Shown here: positions 1-10,867 of the stretch, piece by piece
Layout: the number at the start of each line of letters is the position of its first letter
How positions within the stretch are numbered: position 1 is the first letter of the stretch
Source of the DNA: Paragyromitra xinjiangensis
Lineage: Eukaryota > Ascomycota > Pezizomycetes > Pezizales > Discinaceae
Direction: 5' to 3'
NCBI GenBank assembly: GCA_038503065.1
Contig: JBCAMK010000006.1
Span: 744,001-808,000 of the forward strand
Length of the DNA: 64,000 nt
Made by a program: the position numbers and the translations under genes
Notes under the pieces: model-generated
Database searches by the model: none
What the model saw: the letters and a program-made list of their open reading frames with translations, nothing else
Told to the model about the DNA's origin: nothing

Positions 1-145
1 CTCTCCGAATAAAACTAAATATATCATCCTCCATCTGTCGATCCTTTTGAGCTTTTCCCCAAATCTTGTTAGCCTTTTTGCGGCTAGGGAGTGGTGTAGA
101 ATCCCCAGCAGGTGGTGCATATAAATCATCTATACAGATGCAGAC

Positions 146-342
146 GCTTAGTCATGCAACGAGTGATACTCCATGCACCCACAAAACATACAGCCCCGTT
201 GCTGCCCAAACGGTTTAGGCTCAGAGAGCTCCTCTCTACTTTCCTTGATATCGTTCTTGATTGGTTACTACGAAATATCTCTTGTGGTTAACGTTGTCTT
301 ATAATTAGGCTCAGTTGATCTCACCGTGTTGCATGACTAAGC
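146..342 (+). mobile_element. MITE-like element, family A, copy 1
   Basis: This is a roughly 197 bp non-coding element bounded by inverted ends, GCTTAGTCATGCAA on the left and TTGCATGACTAAGC on the right. Four further copies lie in this window at 5837-6027, 10418-10608, 10692-10867 and 24750-24937. The interior contains the shared blocks GAGTGATACTCCATGCA, CTGCCCAAAC and GATATCGTTCTTGATTGGTT. It has no coding capacity, so a transposase would have to act in trans. I could not find a convincing target-site duplication. Confidence 0.8.
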
Positions 343-619
343 AACGACCCCGTGTATCTGGCCACTCCTCCTCAGCCTCCTCCACCCCCTCCAACCCCTC
401 TACACTAGCCGCATTTTCTGGCTCAATACTACAGTGCCAAAAAGGGGGATGCGATTGGTACAGCATTTTTACAGTATTCTAAAAAAATGCTGGATTAATT
501 CCGCAGTGCTACGGGATTTATCAGCAAATGCAGCAGCGCTCCAGAATTAATACAGCATTTTCTAAAAATACGGTAGTAGATCCACCCCATTTTTTGGTAC
601 TGTATGTACTAGTACTAGG

Positions 620-708
620 GTGTAGGGGAAAGTCTGGCGACAGGTGGCGGTGCGAGTAAGAAATCCCAATTTCTTCCCCTCCGCAACTCCCTAAGAGGCC
701 TGATAAAA
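620..708 (+). repeat. Decayed partial copy of inverted-repeat element B
   Basis: This segment repeats the left part of the element at 835-1049 in the same orientation: GTGTAGGGG, then GTCTGGCGACAGGTGGCGGT, then a diverged stretch, then AGAGGCCTGATAAAA. No matching right end is visible, so it looks like a truncated or decayed copy. Confidence 0.6.
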
Positions 709-834
709 ACGTCTAAGGGAGCAAGAATGCTATCATTAAACATCAAACAAAAAAAAAAAAGTCAAGTTGGCAAAAGTATGAAATTCAAACGAGCTTGAGC
801 CCACTGAGAAAATAGAGTACTCTGGTGTAGGGGT

Positions 835-1049
835 GAGTCTGGCGACAGGTGGCGGTGCGGGCAGAAGATGTTGGTCTTTTTCCCCTTTCCCAACACCCTG
901 AGAGGCCTGATAAAATGCATAACGAATAGAGAATACTATATAAAAAGATATCAACCTAGTTTATTTGATAAAACCGAAAAACTCGGGCGAGCTCGAGCCT
1001 CTCAAGCAAATGGCTGCACCGCCACCTGTCGACAGACTTGTCCCCACAC
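835..1049 (+). mobile_element. MITE-like element, family B
   Basis: The element is about 215 bp long with imperfect terminal inverted repeats of about 34 bp (835-868 and 1016-1049), both carrying CGACAGGTGGCGGTGC in inverted orientation. Its interior is AT-rich and non-coding. AGTAC occurs just outside both ends and could be a 5 bp target duplication, but the exact element borders are uncertain. Confidence 0.6.
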
Positions 1050-1448
1050 TCAAAGTACAATAGCAATGGTCGTGGGGCGGGGCGGGGGATGGGGCGCCCC
1101 GTTTCCGCCTCGCCCCAAGACCAACACTAATGTACAATAATACTCTCAGATACAGTTACAGTTTTTTCACCCCTGCCCCTGCCTTTAGGTTTGGGGGGCC
1201 CTTGCAGTTCTTTCGGTTTTTTTTCTTTCCTAGTAGCTACCGTATATTCTAAGTAAATTCGCTATCTCCGAAAAAAACGTGGGAGGGAAGCGAGGGTAGA
1301 TCGATAAATTTATTGGTCATTTTGGCTGTCACTTTGGCCACATCTGTGAAGTAACGTGTAGCTATTCAAGTAAACGCACGATGAGGTAGTAAAGCCACCT
1401 CTGGAGGCTAGGGTTCATGTTGAGGCGTCTCATCATAGGCCGTTCTCA

Positions 1449-3319
1449 CCGTTGCACCTAGCTGCCCAACGGGGTCATGTGGGAGTCATCAGGCAGCTTC
1501 TCGACAGCGGCACCAGTCCTCAGCCGGAGAAACCACAGCTTACCCCATTGCATTTTGCTGCTCAGTGCAGGAACTCACATATTGTGAAACAACTACTGGA
1601 CGCGGGGGCCGCTGCCGATCCGACAGATCCGACTCAATCTACTCCACCACATCATGCTGCTTCTAACGGATTTCGATCGGTAGCCCAACTACTTATAACC
1701 GCTGATGCCAGCCCTGCGAAGGTTGATGACAATGACACTACACCACTCGGTTTAGCAGCCGCAAGTGGGCACGTTTCAATGGTCCAACTTCTTCTAGATC
1801 TCAACCCAAACATCGACAAGGTGAACAAGAAAGACGACACAGCACTCCACTCATGATCAGCAGCTGCTGGTGGGCATCTTTCAGTAGTCCATCACCTCCT
1901 TGATGCCAACGCAGACATCAACGAGTCAAAACGCAAAGGTGACACGCCACTACACTCCGCATGCGCCAATGGACATCTTTCGGTGGTTCAACTTCTTCTT
2001 GGCTCCGGCGCAAACATCAAAACATTTAATCGCAAAGGCGACACGCCATTACATACTGCAAGTAGCTTTGGGCATGCTTCAGTGGTGATCCTACTGCTTG
2101 ATTCCGGTGCCGATCTCACAAGTTTCAACAACAAGGGTGATACAGCATTACATCTTGCACCAGGTCAGGGACATGCTGCAATGGTGCAGGAACTTCTCCA
2201 AGCTGGCGCCAGTACACAAACAAGAAACTCAAAGGGAGAGACTGCACTGTACATAGCAGTTTGTAAAGGACATGAGGAAGTCACAAAGCTGCTCGTGGCA
2301 GACTCTTCCCAACATATTGAAATAGGAAACTCTATGGGCTGGACGCCATTGCATCGAGTAGCTTATGGCAAAGAGGTTAAGTTGGCGGAGATTCTTCTGG
2401 AAGCGGGAGCCAATATAGAGTCCAAAAATAAGCGCTATTCGACGCCGCTGTTTTTAGCAGCCCAGGAAGGGAACCAAGATATGGTCAAGGCTCTTCTTGA
2501 CAGAGGGGCAGACCCACATACCGTAAACAATAGCGGATCAACTCCCTTGCACCGAGCCTGTTACAAAGCACACATGGAGGTTGTGAAGCTTCTTTTAGAC
2601 GCCGGTGCAAACCCATTAGCCAGGAATGGGGACAAGACGACACCTCTGGGTCGAGCGCGCCAGTTTGGCCAGAAGCTAGTCGAGGCAGAACTTCTCGAGA
2701 ATATGCGACAAAACATCGATCTCCAAGACGAAAAAGGCCGCACAAACTTGTTTTATACCTGCAACACAGAATTAATGGACGAAACTGGAACTCTCCTTGA
2801 AGTCAGGGCAAGTCATGAAGTCAAAGACCATGATGGGCGCGTACCACTTGATGTGGCTCTTAGCCCCTTAGTGCGATCACTCCTTCTGCAGCACATTGAT
2901 ACTGGCTTTGAAGTACAGGAGATCACTACACTTGATGGGGACCCGCTATGCCAGCGGACACAAGCATCGCCCAAGATCACTTGCAATCACTATGACAAGG
3001 CTGTGCTTGGGAACGCAAAGTTTTTCTACTATCGTAAGTGAACCCTGCTGCACTATACGCTTTCGCATCATCTCGGAGTAAAAACTAACCCCCCACACCA
3101 GACTGTCGCAAACGTGCAGGAGATGATTATGACATATGCCAGACATGTTACGATGAAGGGAAGCGCTGTAATGCCCCTGAGCACAACATAAGAATTCGTT
3201 TCCAGAAGGATAATATGGAATCTTTCTCTGAGTACAGCGCCTTGGTTTTCGACCTAAAATTGCCAACCTCTGAGCCTGAGATACCATCAATTAACTCCGC
3301 CAGCCCAGAAACCAGATAG
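1449..3319 (+). pseudogene. Ankyrin-repeat protein with C-terminal ZZ zinc finger, interrupted by an in-frame stop
   Basis: The frame encodes about fifteen ankyrin repeats (TPLHLA-type motifs) followed by a ZZ-type zinc finger. The first block (1452-1853) ends at a TGA at 1854-1856. The same frame resumes at once and runs to 3033 with intact repeats (GDTPLHTA, GDTALHLA, STPLHRAC). A 68 bp intron (3034-3101; GTAAGT donor, AACTAAC branch, ACACCAG acceptor) joins it to an exon ending in TAG at 3317-3319. That exon completes the zinc finger, with Cys residues in ITCNHYDKA, YYHC, DICQTC and EGKRC and a final APEH histidine. No ATG begins the frame at 1449, so the 5' end is missing or lies in an upstream exon I cannot see. 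Ankyrin and ZZ domains are protein-binding modules; ZZ fingers of this kind are common at the C-terminus of fungal ankyrin and NLR-like proteins. With the stop and the lost start I call it a probable pseudogene. Stop readthrough or a sequencing error are alternatives. Confidence 0.75.
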
Positions 3320-4321
3320 TCCCAAATGTAAGTACAAATTCAACCCCCAGGCAATATCTTACAATCCTTTAAACTTCTCAATGATCTCGAGGGAAATAGT
3401 CCGGTCGGTCGATCTCCAATTTTCTAGATCTCCTTTGCTGAAGTCTGCCCAGGGCTTTTGCCTACACATTGAAAGGGATCCTCCCATATTCTTGTCGTTG
3501 TGTTTCGTTCAGTTTATTTTGAGCTTCTCATTGCGGCACTTGTAGCAGAGTATCAATCTTCAGTGTTAGCGTCGTTCTCGTTACATTTCTTCAAAAATTC
3601 CAGAGTGGGGTTAGGGTTCAAATCCCCACCATGACTTCCTATCACTCGCTAGCAAGCTATAACGACAGTAGTAACGAATATTGGCAGTTTAAACGATTGC
3701 AATAGCCCTGAATGCCCCTTCCGCAGAACCTATACAGCCCCGTAAGTCCAAAAGGCCGAAGGAATTCCAACCCCCAGCGGACTATGACCCTAGTCTGTAC
3801 GGCCCTAGGATAGTTGTAGGGATTCTACAGGGCCCCAAGAAGGGCTATGGGTAGTTGCAAACACTAAGATTCTGACACGAGTACCCGAGGGATTACCTAA
3901 CCCAGCTTATAACCTCAACAATTACAGACGATCAAAACGATGAAGCTCAAACGCACACCAATGGCTAGTAATGAGATTTACGGCTATATAAGTGAATTAA
4001 ATAATTGATATAGTATAACTCATATCAGAGTTGAGCCACACATGTTAAATACCCTGCGTTTCAACCCTAACCCCGCGAAGCAAAGAGGTAGGAAATACAA
4101 AATAAACCCCGAAGCCATCCCCAACGATCAGGGAAGGACATATTTCTACCAAATACTACGAGAGACTATCTATAGTAACCGTGTGCAGCCATAAATAAAT
4201 ACTCAAAGTTACAATTAATGCCAAGGTTAGTATTATACACTCCGCGCATTTCAATAACGGACACCCCCAAGCGAAATAAATCTAGCATCAAAACCAACAC
4301 CGAGCACGTGAGCTAGAGCAA
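3320..4321. other. Intergenic region without recognised genes
   Basis: No open frame of note is present on either strand. A tRNA T-arm-like motif near 3605-3630 lacks an upstream A box and is not called. The region separates the ankyrin-ZZ pseudogene from the convergent F-box/ankyrin gene. Confidence 0.6.
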
Positions 4322-5674
4322 CTAATTAGGTGCTGACCTTATGACCCATCGCGCGATCGTATACGGCATCTTTGCCCTTAATAAACTAGCAGCCGACTTC
4401 CGGCGAAATCTGACGGCTATATCAATGGGCGTTTCCTGGTCACTATCCTCCAACTGAACATTCGCTCCCGCATCTAAGAGAAGTGCGACCATGTCTTCAC
4501 CCCGATAATTGTCCAATCCACAGGCGATATGTAGTGCTGTTTTACCGAATTTATTCCGGATATTGACGTTAACTCCTCTACCGAGTAAGAGCCTGGCGAG
4601 TGGCTCGTAGTTAGATGCCACTGCTTCGAGGAAGAACTTCGTTTCGTCTATGTTGTTCCAGGATTCATTATCGATGTGTAGTAGTTTCTCTAGGAGGATC
4701 TCCATGAATAACGGGCAAACACTTCCGTCAGCCCAAGAGAGAGTAGTGGCTGGATAATCGTCGCTCGGAGGGGGCTTGAAAAAGATGTTCGCGCCCCGCT
4801 TTAGAAAAGTGGAAGCAACCTCATCCAAGCCCAGCTGGTGTGCAACAATCATGGGCGTTAGACCACTATTGTTTCGGACGTCTATATCTGCTCCCATGTC
4901 AAGCAACATCTCTACCATGGGTGAATCACGCCCACGCAGACAGCCGTGAAGTATCGGAAATCCACCAATCTCTAGAGTGTTGTCTATCGTATACCCTCCT
5001 ACTTCTACCAGAAGGCGAACAACCGCAGGATTCCCAGCTCTAATTGCCCCGTAGAAGAGATGCTTGGTTGGCTGATGTTTCAATACACCCTCGCTATATT
5101 CAAGCAACACCCGAACGATATCCTCTTGTCCCTTGATTTCCGGGGTCATGATCACAGCAAACAGTGGCGACGCGGAAAAACGGAGCGTCGAATCTGCTCC
5201 TCGTTTCAGGAGTAGTCTAACAGTCGATTCATACCCCCTGAAAGCTGCCCCGCAAAGGGCTACGGTTCCGTCTATCTGAGGTCTAACATCCGAGTCATCG
5301 TTGTTATCAAGCAAAAATTTGATTATATCATCGTGCCCATTGTGCGCGGCAATGTCAAGAGTCGACTGGGGAGGTTGATGAAGGAAGTAACGCTCAAACT
5401 CATCATAATCAAGGGGCTCCCAGGATGAATTGTACATAGAGACGTCCCCCGTAGGGGTTTTTGAGAGCAGGCGGACTAAGGGTTCATAGCCGTGCTGTGC
5501 AGCCCAGTAGATCGCAGGGCAACCATATATGCTCCGAGTCGCCAGTTTATGGAGAAGCGGGGTGAGGAGATAGTTGAGAAAGCGGCTCGCTCGAAGGAGA
5601 GTGTTGAGGTCTTTTTCGTCGAGATACTGGGCAATAAGAAATACCAGTTCATTTGGAAGGATGGAGAACGACAT
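4322..5674 (-). CDS. F-box/ankyrin-repeat protein (450 aa)
   Basis: This is a single-exon gene. Residues about 5-45 (ILPNELVFLIAQYL, then KDLNTLLRASRFLNYLLTPLL) match the F-box pattern, which binds Skp1 in SCF ubiquitin ligases. The rest is a run of ankyrin repeats, clearest at STLDIAAHNGHDDIIKFLLD, GTVALCGAAFRGYESTVRLL, GLTPMIVAHQLG and GKTALHIACGL. By family logic it would be a substrate-recruiting subunit of an SCF ligase with ankyrins as the binding surface; the target is unknown. The ATG at 5674 begins directly at the F-box, as is usual for this fungal family. The frame is uninterrupted, unlike the ankyrin gene upstream. A similar F-box/ankyrin gene lies at 57743-58963 and a decayed F-box fragment at 39160-39382. 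These large families expand in fungal accessory regions. Confidence 0.85.
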   Translation of the reverse strand: MSFSILPNELVFLIAQYLDEKDLNTLLRASRFLNYLLTPLLHKLATRSIYGCPAIYWAAQHGYEPLVRLLSKTPTGDVSMYNSSWEPLDYDEFERYFLHQPPQSTLDIAAHNGHDDIIKFLLDNNDDSDVRPQIDGTVALCGAAFRGYESTVRLLLKRGADSTLRFSASPLFAVIMTPEIKGQEDIVRVLLEYSEGVLKHQPTKHLFYGAIRAGNPAVVRLLVEVGGYTIDNTLEIGGFPILHGCLRGRDSPMVEMLLDMGADIDVRNNSGLTPMIVAHQLGLDEVASTFLKRGANIFFKPPPSDDYPATTLSWADGSVCPLFMEILLEKLLHIDNESWNNIDETKFFLEAVASNYEPLARLLLGRGVNVNIRNKFGKTALHIACGLDNYRGEDMVALLLDAGANVQLEDSDQETPIDIAVRFRRKSAASLLRAKMPYTIARWVIRSAPN

Positions 5675-5836
5675 GCTGTTATGGTTGGCTTAGTCTCTTT
5701 TAGTTCGTGTTGTTGTAGTTTCTATTGCTGTATCCAACTCAGGGGACATGTTGTTTAGGGTTGGCTCCGCGGCACAACAATCGCATTGTTCTTCGGCGCC
5801 GATTAGCAAGACCATTCGACAGTACAGGGGGTCGTT

Positions 5837-6027
5837 GCTTAGTCATGCAATACCGTGAGATGAACGGAGCCTAATTATAAGACAACCACAAGAGATATTT
5901 CGTAGTAACTAATCAAGAACGATACCAAAGTAAGTAGAGAAGAGATCTCTGAGCCTAAACTGTTTGGGCAGCAATGAGGCTGTATGTTTTGTGGATGCAT
6001 GGAGTATCACTCATTACATGACTAAGC
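5837..6027 (-). mobile_element. MITE-like element, family A, copy 2
   Basis: This is an inverted-orientation copy of the element at 146-342, beginning GCTTAGTCATGCAATACC and ending ACATGACTAAGC. The internal blocks CCTAATTATAAGACAACCAC and CTGTTTGGGCAGCAATGAGG are reverse complements of copy 1 sequence with scattered substitutions. It is non-coding. Confidence 0.8.
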
Positions 6028-6204
6028 ACCTGCACCTGCACAAGGAGTGCTTTAGTACTTTGTAGTGGAACGCATCAAATACACTACTCTATACCCGCGA
6101 TCCTGCCACGACATTTTTGATATCAGGTGCACAGAAAACATGGGATGTCAAAATGTCTATGCATGTGTTCTAACTCGTTTGTCATAAATGCTACTTTACA
6201 AATA

Positions 6205-6262
6205 GGATCACTTTGAACATCGGCTAGCCCATCTACAAAGTGAAACTAAGAGATTGCCGATA
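6205..6262 (+). repeat. Short dispersed repeat shared with 10125-10210
   Basis: The block GCTAGCCCATCTACAAA, followed by a related TGA-ACT-AAG stretch and an A/T-rich tail with TTTCCAC, recurs around 10150-10210. It is probably a remnant of an old dispersed element. Confidence 0.5.
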
Positions 6263-7997
6263 TTCAAAATTTCCACTAAGGTAAAAAATTCTCTTCTTCC
6301 CCCCACCATCTCGAGCTCTTGTGGCATCAACTACAGCTATCCGCATTCAAATTCATAAATATACTCCCCCCTCCATCATATATACAAGCGGAGCCTGGGT
6401 TATATAGTTACCATATACAATGCAATGTAGTGTGTGGTATGACGTTGAGGCTAGGCTGATCATGATACTTGTGTTTCATTTTTAGAGCCAAAAGGACAGC
6501 GAATTTAAAGTTGTGATACCTACATGTACTTGTGTGTGTTGAAAGGATTTCCAAGGTCGCTTACAGATAGTGTATTCTTTGAACCAAATCGGCCTCATTC
6601 GTTATAACAGTTTTCCTACTCATAGGAGATCGAGAAGCTGCCAAGAAAATCATCTATCGTGGTAAATGCATGTTTCACAGCTGCAGACGTGGCACTGCGC
6701 AGAAGTACAAACACCATGCGTAACGCTATTTCTCCTTACTTGAGATTAGATCTGCCTGTTGCTGTAATTCCCAGCGAATCACACTTATGTACTATGCATA
6801 TGAGTGTCTCGGCTGTGTACGCCCCGAAAAGAAAGAAAAATGCCTTAGCGAGCAAAAAGAATATGCTCCATGTACTCGTAGAGTAAACGACTGACGTTCG
6901 CATGCACTGGGCTGGGCCCGTGTCTCACATACTTTTTTATGCTTTTGTATGGCATGTAGCAGAACAGCCTGGTTCACAAACGTTAATTACGACCCTTGAG
7001 GTCGGAACGCTGGGGCAATTAGGATTTAGAATCAATTCTTTATACCGAAACATCGCTGGTGAGGTTAAAATAAGCTTAATCTTATCGCCCAGTCTTCAAC
7101 CAGTTCGCGGCAAAAGCATTTCTCCCTAATTGGCCCTACTAGCTTTTACTAGACTATCAAATTGTTGGCGCTAACCACTATCTACGGTCTTATCAGATCG
7201 GCGATTTAGGAGTGACGCCTCTAGCGCAGCTGGCTAATAGCGCGCCAAGAAGCGGCACAGGAGGTATGAGCACGAGACCACATTCAAAGCCGATACTGGA
7301 ACTACATCAATAATTCGGTGACTGTGAATTGGGAAACACCCTGTTAAATTCAGCGCTATAGAAATTGATATCATACATACTGACTGGTTGGGAGATTCTG
7401 CATCCTACTTATAGAGTACTAGTCATGATAGCCTGCAAGTTGATGGTACGTACCAATTGGGGCACCTGTTCTATCATGCGGTCTCAGCCCAGGCCAATTC
7501 GGTACGACCAAATTTTACAGCAGACTACCGTAATATCTCGAGGATAGGAAAATGGCTTAAACCGGCCCTCCAAAAGGCTCAGGAAAGTGCTAAAAGTGGC
7601 TGCTAAGCATCAGACATTGCTGCTCAGTCGACAATTTACTTCCCTAATAGAGTAATTTTAAAGAAAGTATTTCGGCTTGGCTTAGTCTAGGCCAGTTTCC
7701 TATTCCCGAGATAATATAGGGTTCCGCCGATGTTGACTATCACCTGTAAGATGGGTGCAAGTCCACCAAAGGTTTACTTTGTTTTTATACATATACATAT
7801 GCATACGCATCCGGCTATCTCTGTTCTTAACTCCATAACCTCCCCGCTCTCAGTCATACTTAACTTTCTGCCTCCACTATCCTCTCTGATAATCTCTCCG
7901 CAATCTACTTGGATAAGGCTACGAAGTGATTCTTCCCCTCAACAGTGAGCCTTTTCACTGAACCCGCGGCTAAATCGAAACCCACTACACTACAGCC

Positions 7998-9479
7998 ATG
8001 AATTCCACAGACCACGCACACCAGAAAGGTGACTCCATTTGTCGGCCTACGGATTGGACCGACATTTGCAAATTCTTTCTTCTGAATTATGGGTTGCACG
8101 CAGTAACTGTTGTACAACGACCGGGATCTACCCGACTGCTCACTATTATGAGTACTATCATGGCTATCCTAATGCCGTCCGTTGGTCTGGAGAGTGCCCT
8201 TGTGGTGCTGCTTTCTCCCAGGAGGTGGGGGGAAACAGATCTACAGACTGCTCGTAGAGCAGGAGCACTTTGCATGGTGATTCCGTCGGCGGTTGCAGAC
8301 AAATTTCGTTGGTATAAGCCAACCCTATTGTGCTATGAATAAAAACTAACAGCCATATTCTAGGAAGCAAATCTCAACTAACCTCGTACAAGTACACGGC
8401 CAATATCCTCTGACAGACCAGAAATCAACAGAGCAGACGACAATAGACCTAGAAAATAAGGATGAGCGAATGCCTACGGAAAATCCGGATTTAACGATGT
8501 TAGATCACTGTTGTCTAGTAATGGTTCCACTCCACTTCGATGTTTTCCCACTGGTAGAAGAGCCTCAGTCGGACTCGGCAGCCAAGCCAGAACTTGGTTT
8601 CATCAGCAGAGCTGTTAAAGGCTTTGCCGACATTTTCCGGTCACGCCCAGCTGGAGTTACTCAACTAAGTCTTGCATGCAACTACAACGCCGTTAAGGTC
8701 GTTTCAGCCATTATACAGATACTTTATGCGTGCTTTGAGCTCTATAAAGCCCGCGGAGATCAACTCGATAGATATGGATATGCTGCCTATTCATTGACAA
8801 TCATACCATATATCTCCATGTCATTAATGAATCTCCTCGCGAGTCTCTGGGTCCCTCAATACCCCTCACGGTTTCTAGTCTATTATCGAGGCAGTAATCC
8901 TACGGCCAGGCTTCGCGATCAGGGCGAAATCCACCCTGATTGGTCGGACGAGTCATTATGGCTAAACGGCCGCGGGCAAGAATGGAAAAGTGTCGAAGCC
9001 GGAATTACTAGTGTGGTTGGAGTCGCCTACGGGGACCTCATGATTGATCCAAAGGCGAGAAGTAGGGCCGTGGGAGAGAAGGTAAAAACCAATTCAGTAC
9101 TTGGCGGAATAACGCTAATATCTTGGCACAGCTGCAGAGAAACCTCCTCCAAATAGTCTTTGTCGGCCTTTTGTGTTATTGCGTATATGCCGCACCATAC
9201 ATTATTATGAAGGTGTTAACGAACTTTAAACAAGGGCACAGCACCCTAAGTCAGCGGTCATGGGTCATGGGCTGGATTGTAATGGGCCAAATGGGCACGA
9301 CCATAACATTCTTGATCACGAGGTGGCTCCCCTCAGACATGATCAGGATTAGAGGTCATCCTATCGATGCCTACTTCATTTATTTTGTAGTCATGATAAT
9401 TCTGTCGCCTAGCACCATTGGCGGCTTCGTTGTGGTTGCGCAGATGATGTCAACGGACCAAGTTTGCACGACTATTTAG
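7998..9479 (+). CDS. Multi-pass membrane protein of an uncharacterised fungal family (459 aa, 3 exons)
   Basis: Exons 7998-8311, 8364-9081 and 9132-9479 join in frame. Intron 1 has a GTATAA donor, an AACTAAC branch point and a TCTAG acceptor; intron 2 is 50 bp with a GTAAAA donor and CACAG acceptor. Exon 1 carries the opening TDICKFFLLNYGLHAVTVV, a transmembrane stretch (IMAILMPSVGLESALVVLL) and ARRAGALCMVI, a combination I associate with a large family of fungal membrane proteins of unknown role. Exon 2 has two hydrophobic segments around VKVVSAIIQILYACF and LTIIPYISMSLMNLLASLW. Exon 3 has three or four more, including LLQIVFVGLLCYCVYAAPYI and a helix ending in GGFVVVAQMM. It is therefore an integral membrane protein with about seven or eight helices. 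The biochemical role is unknown. An additional upstream exon is possible because the N-terminus has no clear signal peptide. Confidence 0.7.
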
Positions 9480-10124
9480 GTTATATAATGTCACCTTAGT
9501 GGATTTCCTTCAAGGACTTTACTCAACTAAAGAAACTCGAGTAAACGTGACGAAACGATTGTAGGAGAATTATAGGTTTTGGTGCTTGGAGTGCTGTGCG
9601 GTCAGAAAATTATTTCTGAAATAGCACGTTGTGCGCATGTTGACAGCTTCTTTGGTCCTGTAATCTCATTTAATTTCTATCTATGCTTTAGATTCATATG
9701 ATATATGAGAGGTTAACGAGATATATTCTGACTTCATTGATATAAGGTTTAAAGGAAAAAGTTATAGAAAAAAGTAAGTTGAGGATTGCAAAGACATGTT
9801 CCAGCTAGTATTAGTCTTCCAACATGTACATGGCACATGTTAGGAATAAAGACTTCCTAAATTCCTGTTTCCAGTATATATTTTGTGTGCAGATATACAC
9901 GAATTTGGCTTCGCTCCTATAGTAATGCTAGAACTTAGTACGATCATAATCCAAAGTGCTCCATCGTGGTTGAAAAAGCGGTCATAGCGTGAGGGTTTAG
10001 CTATAGTGGTTGACCCCGAGGTTACAAGATTCTACACGACGGAACGTACATATGTTCCGACCGGTATTCAACTTTCGCCCATTTACAAACGGGTCGGCCA
10101 GTAGGTAAATAGGCCAACCCATTT

Positions 10125-10212
10125 TCCAACAGGACCATTTTGGGTATCCGCTAGCCCATCTACAAATTGACACTTAAGGGTGGTCGATCTTCATAAGAAA
10201 CCTTTTTCCACC
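10125..10212 (+). repeat. Short dispersed repeat shared with 6205-6262
   Basis: GCTAGCCCATCTACAAA followed by a TGA-ACT-AAG stretch is shared with the copy near 6220. The upstream sequence (ACGGGTCGGCCAGTAGG, then AATAGGCCAACCC) has short internal inverted pairs typical of a non-autonomous element remnant. Confidence 0.5.
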
Positions 10213-10417
10213 CATAGTTCAAATCCTTCACCCCCAACCACCACTGTACCTAACCATCACAGCTTCATCCCGTAACATTTTAAATGCTCCCCAATTTTCG
10301 ATACTTGAGCTTTCATTCTCTACTAGTTATGTACTGTAGTCCAAAGGAAAGTTCGTCACAGCTATCAGGTTGTAGCAAATTCTGCAAACCACTGTAATAG
10401 TAAATACAGGTGTAGGC

Positions 10418-10608
10418 GCTTAGTCATGTAATGAGTGATACTTCATGCATGTACAAAACATACAGCCCCATTGCTGCCCAAACAGTTTAGGCTTAGAGAG
10501 CTCCTCTCTACTTACTTTGATATCGTTCTTGATTGGTTACTACGAAATATCTCTTGTGGTTGTCTTATAATCAGGTTCCGTTCATCCCACCGTATTGCAT
10601 GACTAAGC
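10418..10608 (+). mobile_element. MITE-like element, family A, copy 3
   Basis: Bounded by GCTTAGTCATGTAATGAG and TTGCATGACTAAGC, this copy has the same orientation and internal order as copy 1 (GAGTGATACTTCATGCA, CTGCCCAAACAGTTTAGGC, GATATCGTTCTTGATTGGTT). It is one of the best-preserved copies. Confidence 0.8.
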
Positions 10609-10691
10609 AACGACACTGTACATGGGTTGTTCAGCGCCTATCCGGCGTATTTCAAGGCTGCGCATGCCCTGGGCGTGGAGGAGTGGTGGTC

Positions 10692-10867
10692 GCTTAGCTA
10701 TAGTCATGCAAAACAATAAATGAACAGAGCTTACAGTAATTATAAGATAACCGCAAGAAGGACTTCGAAGTAACCAATCAAGAATAATACCAGAGCAAGT
10801 GGAAAGAGTCTAAATTGTCAGGGCAGAAACGGGGCTGCACAGAGTATCACTCGTTGCATGACTAAGC
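10692..10867 (-). mobile_element. MITE-like element, family A, copy 4
   Basis: This more diverged copy is in opposite orientation to copy 3 and 84 bp from it. It starts GCTTAG, then a short insertion and AGTCATGCAA, and ends GTTGCATGACTAAGC. The internal blocks TAATTATAAGATAACCGCAA and CAGGGCAGAAACGGGGCTG still match the family. Confidence 0.75.

Larger units (their letters stand above)
1..1440. other. Gene-free, repeat-rich stretch
   Basis: I see no convincing gene here. The short open frames have no recognisable motif and overlap repeats. The stretch contains one copy of the GCTTAGTCATGCAA-ended MITE-like element (146-342), a second inverted-repeat element (835-1049) and a decayed partial copy of it (620-708). 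Homopolymer A/T runs and GC-rich simple sequence occur around 750 and 1070-1110. Confidence 0.6.
5675..7997. other. Gene-poor intergenic region with repeats
   Basis: No supported gene is seen. It contains family A element copy 2 (5837-6027), a repeat shared with 10125-10210 (around 6205-6260) and a solo 15-bp copy of the TACCGTAATATCTCG end sequence at 7526-7540. Short open frames at 6659-6886 and 7730-7948 have no recognisable content. Part of 7700-7997 is probably the promoter and leader of the downstream membrane-protein gene. Confidence 0.55.

Noticed and set aside
3600..3632. tRNA T-arm-like sequence (GGTTCAAATCC followed by CCACCA)
   Set aside because: No A box, anticodon arm or acceptor partner is found at the right distance upstream.
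8470..9156. Separate gene beginning at 8470
   Set aside because: The frame is continuous with sequence from 8364, and a good intron joins it to the exon at 7998-8311, which carries the conserved start of the family.
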